Below are positions 1-6,304 of a DNA stretch of 11,143 bases, one piece after another; position 1 is the stretch's first letter; every line of letters starts with the position of its first letter. The position numbers and the translations under genes are program-made. The notes beneath the pieces are model-generated. The model was not told the origin of the DNA. It ran no database searches and was given only the letters and a program-made list of their open reading frames with translations. The DNA comes from Syntrophobacteria bacterium (GTDB lineage Bacteria; Desulfobacterota; DSWW01). The DNA is taken from the NCBI GenBank assembly GCA_030145435.1, contig JAQYVQ010000367.1, positions 1 to 11,143 on the forward strand, given 5' to 3'.

Positions 1-1
1 C

Positions 2-232
2 AAGAACCGGGGCATCGCCGTCCTCCTGGACCTGTCCCTGCCCCTGCTTGTCGAGAGGGTCCAGGACATGGACTCGCGCGGAATCGCCATGGCCCCGGGC
101 CAGGATCTGGGGAATCTCTACCGAGAGAGAGCGCCCCTGTATGATCGGTATGCGGACATCCGTATCTCGTGTGATCACAAGGGACACGAAGCCGTTCTGC
201 GGGAAATCCTGTCCCTTCTCGCCTCGTATTAG
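2..232 (+). CDS. Shikimate kinase-like protein, C-terminal fragment (5' end outside window)
   Basis: The reading frame is open from base 2 and ends at TAG 230-232, giving the last 76 residues of a protein that starts upstream. The tail contains LYRERAPLYDRYADI, matching the shikimate kinase C-terminal signature (R-x-P-L-Y followed by AD), preceded by a hydrophobic strand (IAVLLDLSLPLL) typical of the NMP-kinase-like core. Shikimate kinase phosphorylates shikimate with ATP in the chorismate pathway, in the cytoplasm. The lid segment reads SRGIAMAPGQ where many family members have RPLL. I recall similar wording in some deltaproteobacterial homologues but cannot check it here. The P-loop and shikimate-binding residues lie outside the window, so activity cannot be judged. 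The gene converges on pyrG, with repeat DNA between them. Confidence 0.72.
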   Translation, partial: KNRGIAVLLDLSLPLLVERVQDMDSRGIAMAPGQDLGNLYRERAPLYDRYADIRISCDHKGHEAVLREILSLLASY

Positions 233-237
233 AGTTC

Positions 238-279
238 AGTGGCTAGTGGCTGTCGTGCCCGTGTGCGTGCCCGTGCCCG
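238..279. repeat. Short tandem repeats: AGTGGCT x2 and CGTGCC-type hexamers
   Basis: Directly after the kinase stop, AGTGGCT occurs twice in tandem (238-251). It is followed by about four imperfect hexamers of the CGTGCC type (254-279). No coding potential is seen. CGTGCCCG also appears at 2211-2218 in the other pyrG-flanking spacer. Confidence 0.6.
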
Positions 280-293
280 ATCCGGAAGCGAAT

Positions 294-379
294 ATTGCGA
301 GCGAAGCGTGGCAGCCCCCCTATCTCAAGACGCCACGGCCCGAGGAGGATTGCCACCGGCGCTCACGCACCCTCGCAAT
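294..379. repeat. Palindromic intergenic element with ATTGCGAG termini
   Basis: The outer ends ATTGCGAG (294-301) and CTCGCAAT (372-379) are perfect reverse complements. Inner arms GTGGCA (308-313) and TGCCAC (351-356) pair as well, so the 86-bp stretch can fold into an interrupted hairpin. CGTGGC (307-312) can alternatively pair with GCCACG (332-337). The wording ATTGCGAGCGAAGCG resembles palindromic elements I have seen in intergenic DNA of diverse anaerobic bacteria; that link is from memory. No transposase is present here. Confidence 0.6.
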
Positions 380-423
380 GTCCATGCCTGAGCTAGCCGG
401 CTTTTCGGCGTGGTGAGGCGAGG

Positions 424-486
424 CCTTTCCCCTTTGACCTTTCACCTTTTGCCTTCTGATCCCTGATCCCTTTGCCTTGCTCCTGA
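424..486. repeat. Heptanucleotide array, about nine degenerate 7-bp units
   Basis: From 424 the sequence runs in strict 7-bp steps. It begins with four units of consensus CCTTTNN and a fifth reading CCTTCTG. It then drifts to ATCCCTG and ATCCCTT, then TGCCTTG and CTCCTGA, ending at 486, four bases from the pyrG stop. The unit sequence varies but the spacing does not. Together with 238-379 this fills the 258-bp gene-free gap; I see no convincing terminator with a T-run in it. Confidence 0.7.
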
Positions 487-490
487 TGCA

Positions 491-2107
491 TTATGTCTCT
501 TTCTCATCCGCGTGTTTGTACGCCAGGGCTGCGCGGATGAACTCCCGAAACAAGGGGTGGGCGTTCATGGGACGGGACTTGAACTCAGGATGGAATTGAC
601 AGCCAACGAACCACCGGTGGTCCTTCAGTTCGATGACCTCCACGAGATCCCCCTTCGGGCTGAGTCCACTGAGGACGAGCCCCTCTTTCACCAGGGGTTC
701 CCGGTAGACGTTGTTGACCTCGAAGCGATGGCGATGCCTCTCCTGGATTTCCTTGCATCCGTAAATGCTCTGGGCCACAGTGCCTTCCTGAAGGACACAC
801 GGATACGCCCCCAGGCGCATCGTTGCTCCCTTTGTCGTAACGCCCACTTGGTCCGGCATGAGATCGATGACCGGGTGGGGGGTGGCTGGATCGAATTCCG
901 TGCTGTTCGCCTTCTCGAGCCCACACACATCCCGGGCAAACGAGATGATCGCGGTCTGCATCCCGAGGCAAATCCCGAGATAGGGAATCCCGGTCTTCCT
1001 CGCATGCGACGCGGCGAGGATCTTCCCTTCGATCCCCCGGTCCCCAAAGCCCCCGGGCACCAATATGCAGTCGAGGCCGTTCAGGAGACCGCCGTTCCCC
1101 TTTTGCTCCAACTCCTCTGAATCGATGTACTTTATCTCAATCTTGCTCTCGTTTGCGATCCCCCCATGGACGAGGGCTTCGTTCAAGCTTTTGTAAGACT
1201 CGACCAGGTCGACGTACTTGCCCACCATCCCGACGACGACCTGATCCTTCGGGTTCTGAATTCGTCTGACCACCTCTTCCCACTTTTCCAGGCGGGGGGC
1301 CCCTGTCCAGATATTCAGGAACTCCATGATCTTGTCGTCCAGACCCTCCTGATGGAAGAGAAGAGGAACCTCGTAGATACTGTCCACATCCCTGGCCATG
1401 ATCACCGCATCCTTGTCCACGTTACAGAACAGGGCGATCTTGGCCTTGATGTCCTTGGACAGGAACTTCTCCGTGCGACAGAGAAGGATCTGGGGCTGGA
1501 TACCGATCTCCCGGAGGGACTTGACGCTGTGCTGGGTCGGCTTGGTCTTCAATTCCCCGGAGGTGCGAAGATAGGGAACCAGGGTGAGATGGATGTAACA
1601 GACGTTCTCGCTTCCCAGGTCGCTGCGCAACTGGCGGATCGCCTCCAGGAACGGCTGCCCCTCGATATCCCCCGCCGTACCCCCGATCTCTACGATGGCA
1701 ATATCTGCCATGCCCTCCAACCGAAGGATTCTCTCCTTGATCTCGTTCGTGATGTGCGGAATCACCTGGATCGTCTTCCCCAGATAATCTCCCCTGCGTT
1801 CCTTCTTGATGACCGCTTCATAAACCTGGCCGGTGGTGAAGTTGTTTATCTTGCCCAGGGAGGCCTTGGTGAACCTCTCATAATGGCCTAGATCCAAGTC
1901 GGTCTCGGCGCCATCGTCGGTGACGAACACCTCGCCGTGCTGGAAGGGGTTCATGGTGCCCGGGTCCACGTTGATGTAGGGATCGAGCTTCTGAAGGGTC
2001 ACCCGCAAGCCCCGGCTTTCCAGGAGGGCGCCGATTGCCGCTGATGCCAGCCCCTTTCCCAGGGACGAGAGCACGCCACCCGTCGTGAAGATGAATTTTG
2101 TTCGCAT
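491..2107 (-). CDS. pyrG: CTP synthase (glutamine-hydrolysing)
   Basis: Makes CTP from UTP, ATP and glutamine, the last step of de novo pyrimidine nucleotide synthesis, in the cytoplasm. The 538-residue product has the usual family length. N-terminal synthetase domain: GGVLSSLGKG (10-19) is the ATP-binding loop. D70 in DDGAETD, and E140 and D147 in the EIGGTAGDIEG stretch, match the metal-binding acids. KTKPTQHS (187-194) is the UTP-site motif. C-terminal class I glutamine amidotransferase domain: GGFGDRG (352-358), nucleophile C380 in LGICLGMQ, and H506/E508 in FHPEFKSRP complete the catalytic triad. The ATG at 2107 is chosen over an ATG at 2179 because family members start at MRTKFIF-like residues. 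AAGGA lies four bases upstream, and the predicted promoter overlaps the longer version. The gene appears monocistronic. Confidence 0.98.
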   Translation of the reverse strand: MRTKFIFTTGGVLSSLGKGLASAAIGALLESRGLRVTLQKLDPYINVDPGTMNPFQHGEVFVTDDGAETDLDLGHYERFTKASLGKINNFTTGQVYEAVIKKERRGDYLGKTIQVIPHITNEIKERILRLEGMADIAIVEIGGTAGDIEGQPFLEAIRQLRSDLGSENVCYIHLTLVPYLRTSGELKTKPTQHSVKSLREIGIQPQILLCRTEKFLSKDIKAKIALFCNVDKDAVIMARDVDSIYEVPLLFHQEGLDDKIMEFLNIWTGAPRLEKWEEVVRRIQNPKDQVVVGMVGKYVDLVESYKSLNEALVHGGIANESKIEIKYIDSEELEQKGNGGLLNGLDCILVPGGFGDRGIEGKILAASHARKTGIPYLGICLGMQTAIISFARDVCGLEKANSTEFDPATPHPVIDLMPDQVGVTTKGATMRLGAYPCVLQEGTVAQSIYGCKEIQERHRHRFEVNNVYREPLVKEGLVLSGLSPKGDLVEVIELKDHRWFVGCQFHPEFKSRPMNAHPLFREFIRAALAYKHADEKET

Positions 2108-2157
2108 AAAATCCTTTCTTCTCCCGCCTCGCTGTTCTCCGGATTTTTTCCCAGGGA

Positions 2158-2186
2158 AGAATATCCCTAACCGGACCACCCGTCAA
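2158..2186 (-). promoter_or_regulatory. Predicted sigma-70-type promoter of pyrG
   Basis: On the minus strand the -35 box TTGACG (2181-2186, 5/6 to consensus) is followed by exactly 17 bases and the -10 box TATTCT (2158-2163, 4/6). Transcription would begin near 2151, giving a leader of about 44 nt before the pyrG ATG. Short complementary arms AGGGA (2153-2157) and TCCCT (2164-2168) bracket the -10 box. The promoter lies downstream of the zinc-ribbon gene, so pyrG is probably transcribed separately. Confidence 0.6.
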
Positions 2187-2198
2187 TCGAATGGACCA

Positions 2199-2217
2199 GG
2201 GGTCAGGTCCCGTGCCC
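2199..2217. repeat. Dispersed GGGGTCAGG word, copy 1
   Basis: This 19-bp stretch matches 7816-7834 at 16 of 19 positions (differences at positions 10, 14 and 15). It begins GGGGTCAGGTCCC. A GGGGTCAGGTC core recalls REP-like words linked to RAYT (Y1 family) transposases in proteobacteria; that link is from memory and no transposase is in this window. Confidence 0.45.
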
Positions 2218-2232
2218 GTTCTTCCTGCCATC

Positions 2233-2267
2233 AGCTATTAGCCTTTAGCTGTTAGCTATTAGCCCGC
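2233..2267. repeat. Heptanucleotide array, AGCTATT-type, left copy
   Basis: Five consecutive 7-bp units start with AGC. Four are clear (AGCTATT twice, AGCCTTT, AGCTGTT) and the fifth (AGCCCGC) is degenerate. It lies upstream of the pyrG promoter and opposes the array at 2314-2348. GCCCCACGCCCA (2266-2277), just after it, recurs exactly at 7824-7835. Confidence 0.7.
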
Positions 2268-2313
2268 CCCACGCCCATTTTTCTTGCGTGTACCGCGTTG
2301 GGGGGTGGTTGGG

Positions 2314-2348
2314 AGCCAACAGCCAAGAGCTAATTGCTAACAGCCAAG
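2314..2348. repeat. Heptanucleotide array, AGCCAAC-type, right copy in inverted orientation
   Basis: Five 7-bp units of consensus AGCYAAN run from 2314 to 2348: AGCCAAC, AGCCAAG twice, AGCTAAT, TGCTAAC. Read on the minus strand they become (A/G)TTNGCT-like units matching the left array at 2233-2260. The two arrays therefore form an imperfect inverted repeat around about 50 bp. The array ends 8 bp from the stop of the zinc-ribbon gene. Confidence 0.68.
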
Positions 2349-2356
2349 ATATCGGA

Positions 2357-2737
2357 CTACTCGCCCTCTTCTGCCGAAAAGGCCCGCTCGAGTTCTTCGA
2401 CAATCCTCTCCGCCCTCTCCTGATCGTTCTTCGGAACCTCCACGTACCCCCATCCCTTCTGCGCCTGGTAGATCCCGTCATAGGCGGTGTCATGGAAGTT
2501 CCTGATCAGCACGGTGAATCCCTCCTGTTCCAGGGCGGCTCGGAACCGATCCGCCTCGAAGGCGTTCTCCGCGACCTTCACCGGGACGAACTCCTCCCTT
2601 GACAATCGCTCTCGCTCCTCCTGCTCCTGCTGTACTTTCATTCGATACTCGTCGGCCAAAATGAGCGGAATCTGGCAGTCCGCACATTCCTCGATCTCCT
2701 CCCTGTACTCGGCCTCGCATTCCGGGCAGTATTTCAT
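2357..2737 (-). CDS. Zinc-ribbon / DUF2007-type small protein
   Basis: A 126-residue cytoplasmic protein in two parts. The N-terminus carries CPEC (C4, C7) and CADC (C18, C21), a four-cysteine zinc ribbon. A charged, probably helical linker follows (about 30-48, rich in Q, E and R). The rest (about 50-120) begins FVPVKVAENAFEADRFRAAL and includes YVEVPKNDQERAERIVEEL. That fits the DUF2007 fold (putative signal-transducing domain, Pfam PF09413), where a short alpha/beta unit follows the zinc ribbon. The biological role of the family is unknown to me. The start is supported by GGAG seven bases before the ATG. It is divergent from the epimerase gene and upstream of pyrG in the same direction, but a repeat patch and a separate pyrG promoter lie between. 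Confidence 0.85.
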   Translation of the reverse strand: MKYCPECEAEYREEIEECADCQIPLILADEYRMKVQQEQEERERLSREEFVPVKVAENAFEADRFRAALEQEGFTVLIRNFHDTAYDGIYQAQKGWGYVEVPKNDQERAERIVEELERAFSAEEGE

Positions 2738-2778
2738 CTGTTTTCTCCTTCTCCTGAGTTTTTTCTTCCGGTTCTGAT

Positions 2779-2807
2779 TTGAACTATCAACACGAATCGG
2801 CTATTCT
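2779..2807 (+). promoter_or_regulatory. Possible promoter of the epimerase gene
   Basis: TTGAAC (2779-2784, 4/6) and TATTCT (2802-2807, 4/6) are separated by 17 bases in the 127-bp divergent intergenic region. Transcription would start near 2814, about 50 nt before the ATG. Only the spacing and two partial boxes support it. Confidence 0.35.
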
Positions 2808-2864
2808 CCAAATTTATTTATACCCGTTGTCCATGAATGTCTTTTCTCCGGGGACTTCCACGTC

Positions 2865-3854
2865 ATGGCAGTATTTGTGACGGGCGCAACCGATGTTGTC
2901 GGCGCCAACCTTGTTCGAGCCCTCACCCGCCAGGGAGAAACCGTGCGGGTGTTGCTCCGGAACAACGATCGATACAATGACGTTTTGAAAGATCTTCCCG
3001 CCGAACGAAGCTACGGAGACCCGAGAGACCTGAACGCCCTCCGGCGGGCCATGAAGGATTGCACGGCCGTTTATCACACCGAAGAACTCAACCCCATCGA
3101 ATACTGCCCACCCTCGGCCTATGAGGCGACCAATACCGAGGGGACACGCAGGGTCCTGCAAGTGGCCGTCGAGCGGGAGATCAAACGCGTTGTCTACACG
3201 AGTTCCGCCTTTACTGTCGGATGCGGCACCTCCGACACCCTAGCGATAGAAACCACGGAGTTCAACCTGGAAAACCTGGATGACCCTTACATAGAATCAA
3301 AGCGTAAGGCGGAGTCGATTGCAAGGGAGTTCCTCGAAAAGGGCCTGGAGGTCGTCATTCTGAACCCCGGGCTCGTCCTGGGTCCCTTGAGTGTTCGGCC
3401 CACGATCGGCACGGCCCTGGTGCGACTGTCCGGAACACTGACCAAGCTGTACCCGAGTGGGGGCATCCTGGTCTCCGACGCCGAGGATGTCGCCACGGCA
3501 CATCTTGTCGCCATGGAAAGGGGCACACCCGGCGAAAGGTATATCGTCGGAACCGAGAACACGAAATATTACCTGCTCCTGGAGCTCCTCTACACCATCT
3601 CCGGCTTCCGTCCCGTTTCCATCCCCATGCCGCGCTTGTCTGCGTTCCTGATGGGCTGGCTGTCCGATTCCTTTGCGAAGATCTTCGGAAGGGCCATCCC
3701 CTCAATTCCCTCCCTGTCGGTCATCAAGCGGACCTACGTGGACCTCTTTCTCTCCTCCGAGAAGGCGACCCTGGAACTCGGCATGGCATGGACACCCCTG
3801 AAGGTGACCCTCGACAAGACGGTTGATTGGCTCCGTAAGAATCGGATGATCTGA
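2865..3854 (+). CDS. NAD(P)-dependent epimerase/reductase, extended SDR family (HpnA / dihydroflavonol-reductase-like)
   Basis: A 329-residue extended short-chain dehydrogenase. The N-terminal Rossmann motif is TGATDVVG (6-13). The family pattern has Gly where D10 stands, a change that may weaken or alter cofactor binding. Other hallmarks are NTEGTRRVLQVA (90-101), the catalytic serine region YTSS (111-114), the YxxxK pair Y142/K146 (YIESK), and NPGLVLGP (167-174). DAEDVATAHLVAMERG and GERYIVGTEN follow, both strongly reminiscent of HpnA, the hopanoid-associated sugar epimerase. The C-terminus (about 250-300) is hydrophobic and proline-rich and probably binds substrate. The substrate cannot be read from the sequence, and no hopanoid genes are nearby, so HpnA itself is not claimed. 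A GGGG about ten bases upstream is a modest ribosome-binding site. Confidence 0.85.
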   Translation: MAVFVTGATDVVGANLVRALTRQGETVRVLLRNNDRYNDVLKDLPAERSYGDPRDLNALRRAMKDCTAVYHTEELNPIEYCPPSAYEATNTEGTRRVLQVAVEREIKRVVYTSSAFTVGCGTSDTLAIETTEFNLENLDDPYIESKRKAESIAREFLEKGLEVVILNPGLVLGPLSVRPTIGTALVRLSGTLTKLYPSGGILVSDAEDVATAHLVAMERGTPGERYIVGTENTKYYLLLELLYTISGFRPVSIPMPRLSAFLMGWLSDSFAKIFGRAIPSIPSLSVIKRTYVDLFLSSEKATLELGMAWTPLKVTLDKTVDWLRKNRMI

Positions 3855-3859
3855 TTCTC

Positions 3860-3915
3860 GTTGCGAACATAGACCCTGTTGCAAACATAGATCCCTGTTC
3901 CGAACATAGATCCCC
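3860..3915. repeat. Three-copy 18-19 bp tandem repeat
   Basis: Three consecutive units lie at 3860-3877, 3878-3896 and 3897-3915, each with GAACATAGAYCCC or AAACATAGATCCC at its core and beginning GTT. The first is one base shorter. The repeat starts six bases after the epimerase stop and lies about 115 bp before the Lon-like gene. It is followed by a run of eight C at 3934-3941. There are no spacers, so it is not a CRISPR array. Confidence 0.8.
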
Positions 3916-3986
3916 GTCGCTCTGTCGTGTTTTCCCCCCCCATGTGGTAACATTTATGGTTTGACAAGACTTCGACTATCAGGCTC

Positions 3987-4004
3987 CGCTTCGCGACAGA
4001 AGCG
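3987..4004 (+). other. Small perfect hairpin before the Lon-like gene
   Basis: CGCTTC (3987-3992) and GAAGCG (3999-4004) form a 6-bp stem with a 6-base loop, 26 bases before the ATG. No T-run follows, so it is a weak terminator candidate and may instead be a leader structure. TTGACA at 3961-3966 lacks a recognisable -10 box at normal spacing. Confidence 0.35.
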
Positions 4005-4030
4005 AATACTCAGAATGGGGAATACCTTCG

Positions 4031-6244
4031 ATGGAAAGATCATCTCCCTTGCATGCGCCCCTTTCAGTGGTCAGCCATACCCCTGTGGCGCCCGACCGGC
4101 TCCGCATTCGTACAGATCCCCAGCTCCGCTTTGACCCGAACGAGAAGCAGTCCTCCACGCGTTTCTCCTATCACCAGCCCAGGGCCGAAAAGGCATTGAC
4201 CCTGGGAATCCGGATGAGAAATGCGGGCCACATCTTCCTGTGCGGCCCGACCGGTACGGCTCGGAAGGCTATCATAGAAGCAGCCCTGAAGCGACACGGA
4301 AGCCCCCTCGCGGACCTGAGGGACTACGTTGCTGTCTATCCCACGACCCCGGAGCCGCAACGGCCCGCCTGGATCCCTCTGGCCGCGGGCCAGGGACGCG
4401 CGTTCCTCGAGTGCGCGGGCGATTCCATCCAAGCCTGTCAGGACAGGGTCCGGAGACTGGCCCTCGGTCGTGGCCGAGAGACAGCACAGCCCCTGAATGA
4501 CGCAGAACGAGAAGCCTGGATACGGGAAACAGATGACTGGCGAGAAGCCCGGGTCGAGCAGATCCGACAAACGGGGTTCGATCCGAACACCCTCGACTAC
4601 CTGGAGGCCCTTCTCGAAGCGCTGACGGCACGCTTGAGGCGGGGGGTCGAACTCGCTGCCGTACAGGGCAACGGGGCTAACCCCGCCCAGGGCCTTGAAC
4701 GGATACTCGATGAGGCAGAGCGGCTCTCAGATTACCGGCCTCAACTGATCCGTGAGGCAACCCAGGGGCAAGTTCCCATCGTTTTCGAGCCGAACCCCAC
4801 CTTCGGCAACCTGTTCGGTTCCGCCTGGCGGGAAAAGAGGGGAGCCCACCGGGCTGCGCCGGAACGCGTCCTTTTGCAGGCCGGCTCGCTGTTGAGGGCG
4901 CAAGGGGGCTTTCTGATCCTCGATTTTGAGGAAGTCGCCGCTGAACCGGATGTCTGGAGGCACCTGAAGAGATGTCTCCGGTACGAGCAACTCGAGATAC
5001 CCGTCCAGGAACAAGCCTTCGGGGGCGCGATGGGCCTTCTGAAGCCCGACCCGATCCCATTCGAGGCAAGACTCGTGGCGTGGGGTGACGAAAAGCTCTA
5101 CCAGGAGTTCTACGAAAGGGATCCTGCCTTCGGCGAACTCTTCACGATTCGGGCGGATCTGGACACCCAAATGGATCGCGGAGACAAGAATATCGAGGGC
5201 TATCTCGCCTTCTTGAGGCAATCCTGTGAAGCAGAGGGGTTGCTTCCTTTCCAGCCGACCGGGGCCGCTTCGTTCATCGATGTGGGTGCCGAACTGGCGG
5301 GCAAGCAGAAGAAGCTGACCACCCGTTGGACTGTGCTCGCAGACCTCCTCCGTGAGGCCTCCTACCTTGCCCAGCAAGAAGGAAGCCCCTCGGTAGCGGA
5401 TCGCCATGTGGAAGAGGCCCAGGAGGAGAAAAGATACAGAAGCAATCTGACCGAGGAACATTTCGATGAACTGATACGGGAAGATTCGGTTCTCATACAG
5501 ACCGAAGGCGCCAAGGTCGGACAAGTGAACGGAATCGCCCTGTACGAGACCGAGGACTACATGTTCGGGAAACCCTGTCGCATTACGGCCCAGACCGGGA
5601 TGGGCCGCTCCGGGGTGGTCAACATCGAACGGGAGGTCAACCTGAGTGGAAAGATACACGACAAGGGAGTGCTCATCCTTTGCGGGTTCCTGCGAACCCG
5701 GTTCGCCCAGGACAAGCCTTTGACGTTGGGCGCCAGCCTGTGCATCGAGCAGTTCTACTCCGAAATCGACGGAGACAGCGCCTCCCTGGGAGAGATCTGC
5801 GCCCTGCTCTCCAGCCTGGCCGACGTGCCCATCCGACAAGGGATCGCCGTCACCGGCTCGATCAGTCAGCATGGGGATGTGCAGGCCATCGGGTGCGTGA
5901 GCGAGAAGATCCTCGGCTTCTTCGATATCTGCCTCCATCGAGGGCTCACGGGAAATCAGGGGGTCATCATCCCAGCGGGCAATGTGGAAGATCTTATGCT
6001 TCCCACGAGGATCGTCCACGCGGCCGAACAGGGGGACTTCAGCATCTATGCCGTTCGGACCGTTGACCAGGCCCTGGAGATCCTTACGGGGCGAGAGGCC
6101 GGGCAGCCGGACAACAAAGGTCGATTCCCGCAGGGAAGTGTAAGCGGGCGGGTCGACGAGCGCCTGTGGGAACTCGCCACCGGGCTCCGAGACTTCGCTG
6201 GAGAGGAAGAAGAGCCGGACGATGGAGGCGTTTCCGCCGATTGA
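4031..6244 (+). CDS. Lon-like AAA protease (AAA_32 / LonB-type family)
   Basis: 737 residues, soluble, without membrane segments. It has the layout of the bacterial Lon-like proteases with an AAA_32 ATPase part and a C-terminal Lon (S16) domain. N-terminal region: HIFLCGPTGTARKA (67-80) sits where the Walker A loop belongs. The family's GxxGTG(R/K) becomes GPTGTARK, so the second-last Gly is Ala and no Thr/Ser follows the basic residue. The Walker B position reads GGFLILDFEE (292-301), with D298 and E300/E301 retained. A charged, helical stretch spans about 130-235. Protease domain (about 495-690): S583 in DGDSASLGE and K626 in GCVSEKI are 43 residues apart, the same spacing as S679 and K722 of E. 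coli Lon, so proteolysis should be intact. The tail (about 690-737) is acidic. GGGGA nine bases upstream supports the ATG. Substrates are unknown. Confidence 0.9.
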   Translation: MERSSPLHAPLSVVSHTPVAPDRLRIRTDPQLRFDPNEKQSSTRFSYHQPRAEKALTLGIRMRNAGHIFLCGPTGTARKAIIEAALKRHGSPLADLRDYVAVYPTTPEPQRPAWIPLAAGQGRAFLECAGDSIQACQDRVRRLALGRGRETAQPLNDAEREAWIRETDDWREARVEQIRQTGFDPNTLDYLEALLEALTARLRRGVELAAVQGNGANPAQGLERILDEAERLSDYRPQLIREATQGQVPIVFEPNPTFGNLFGSAWREKRGAHRAAPERVLLQAGSLLRAQGGFLILDFEEVAAEPDVWRHLKRCLRYEQLEIPVQEQAFGGAMGLLKPDPIPFEARLVAWGDEKLYQEFYERDPAFGELFTIRADLDTQMDRGDKNIEGYLAFLRQSCEAEGLLPFQPTGAASFIDVGAELAGKQKKLTTRWTVLADLLREASYLAQQEGSPSVADRHVEEAQEEKRYRSNLTEEHFDELIREDSVLIQTEGAKVGQVNGIALYETEDYMFGKPCRITAQTGMGRSGVVNIEREVNLSGKIHDKGVLILCGFLRTRFAQDKPLTLGASLCIEQFYSEIDGDSASLGEICALLSSLADVPIRQGIAVTGSISQHGDVQAIGCVSEKILGFFDICLHRGLTGNQGVIIPAGNVEDLMLPTRIVHAAEQGDFSIYAVRTVDQALEILTGREAGQPDNKGRFPQGSVSGRVDERLWELATGLRDFAGEEEEPDDGGVSAD

Positions 6245-6291
6245 TGAAGGCCCCGCACATCGCATAACGCCCTTACCTGTCCACCTATCGC

Positions 6292-6297
6292 AGGAGG
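6292..6297 (+). promoter_or_regulatory. Shine-Dalgarno AGGAGG deciding the start at 6305
   Basis: A perfect AGGAGG lies seven bases before the ATG at 6305 but only four before the in-frame TTG at 6302, so the ATG is preferred. Confidence 0.75.
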
Positions 6298-6304
6298 TTA
6301 CTTG

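Noticed and set aside
372..410. Small GCCG/CGGC hairpin as a terminator for pyrG or the kinase
   Set aside because: The stem is only 4 bp and no T-run follows on either strand.
48..416. A 122-codon plus-strand open frame over the kinase end and spacer
   Set aside because: It is out of frame with the kinase and runs through repeat DNA, giving a low-complexity translation with no family resemblance.
2108..2179. A 24-residue N-terminal extension of CTP synthase from the ATG at 2179
   Set aside because: The family begins at the downstream Met, which has its own AAGGA, and the predicted promoter lies inside the extension.
3860..3915. A CRISPR-like array
   Set aside because: The units are directly adjacent without spacers, and no cas gene is present.
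3961..3966. TTGACA as a promoter of the Lon-like gene
   Set aside because: No -10-like box occurs at 16-19 bp; the expected place is GC-rich (CTCCGC).
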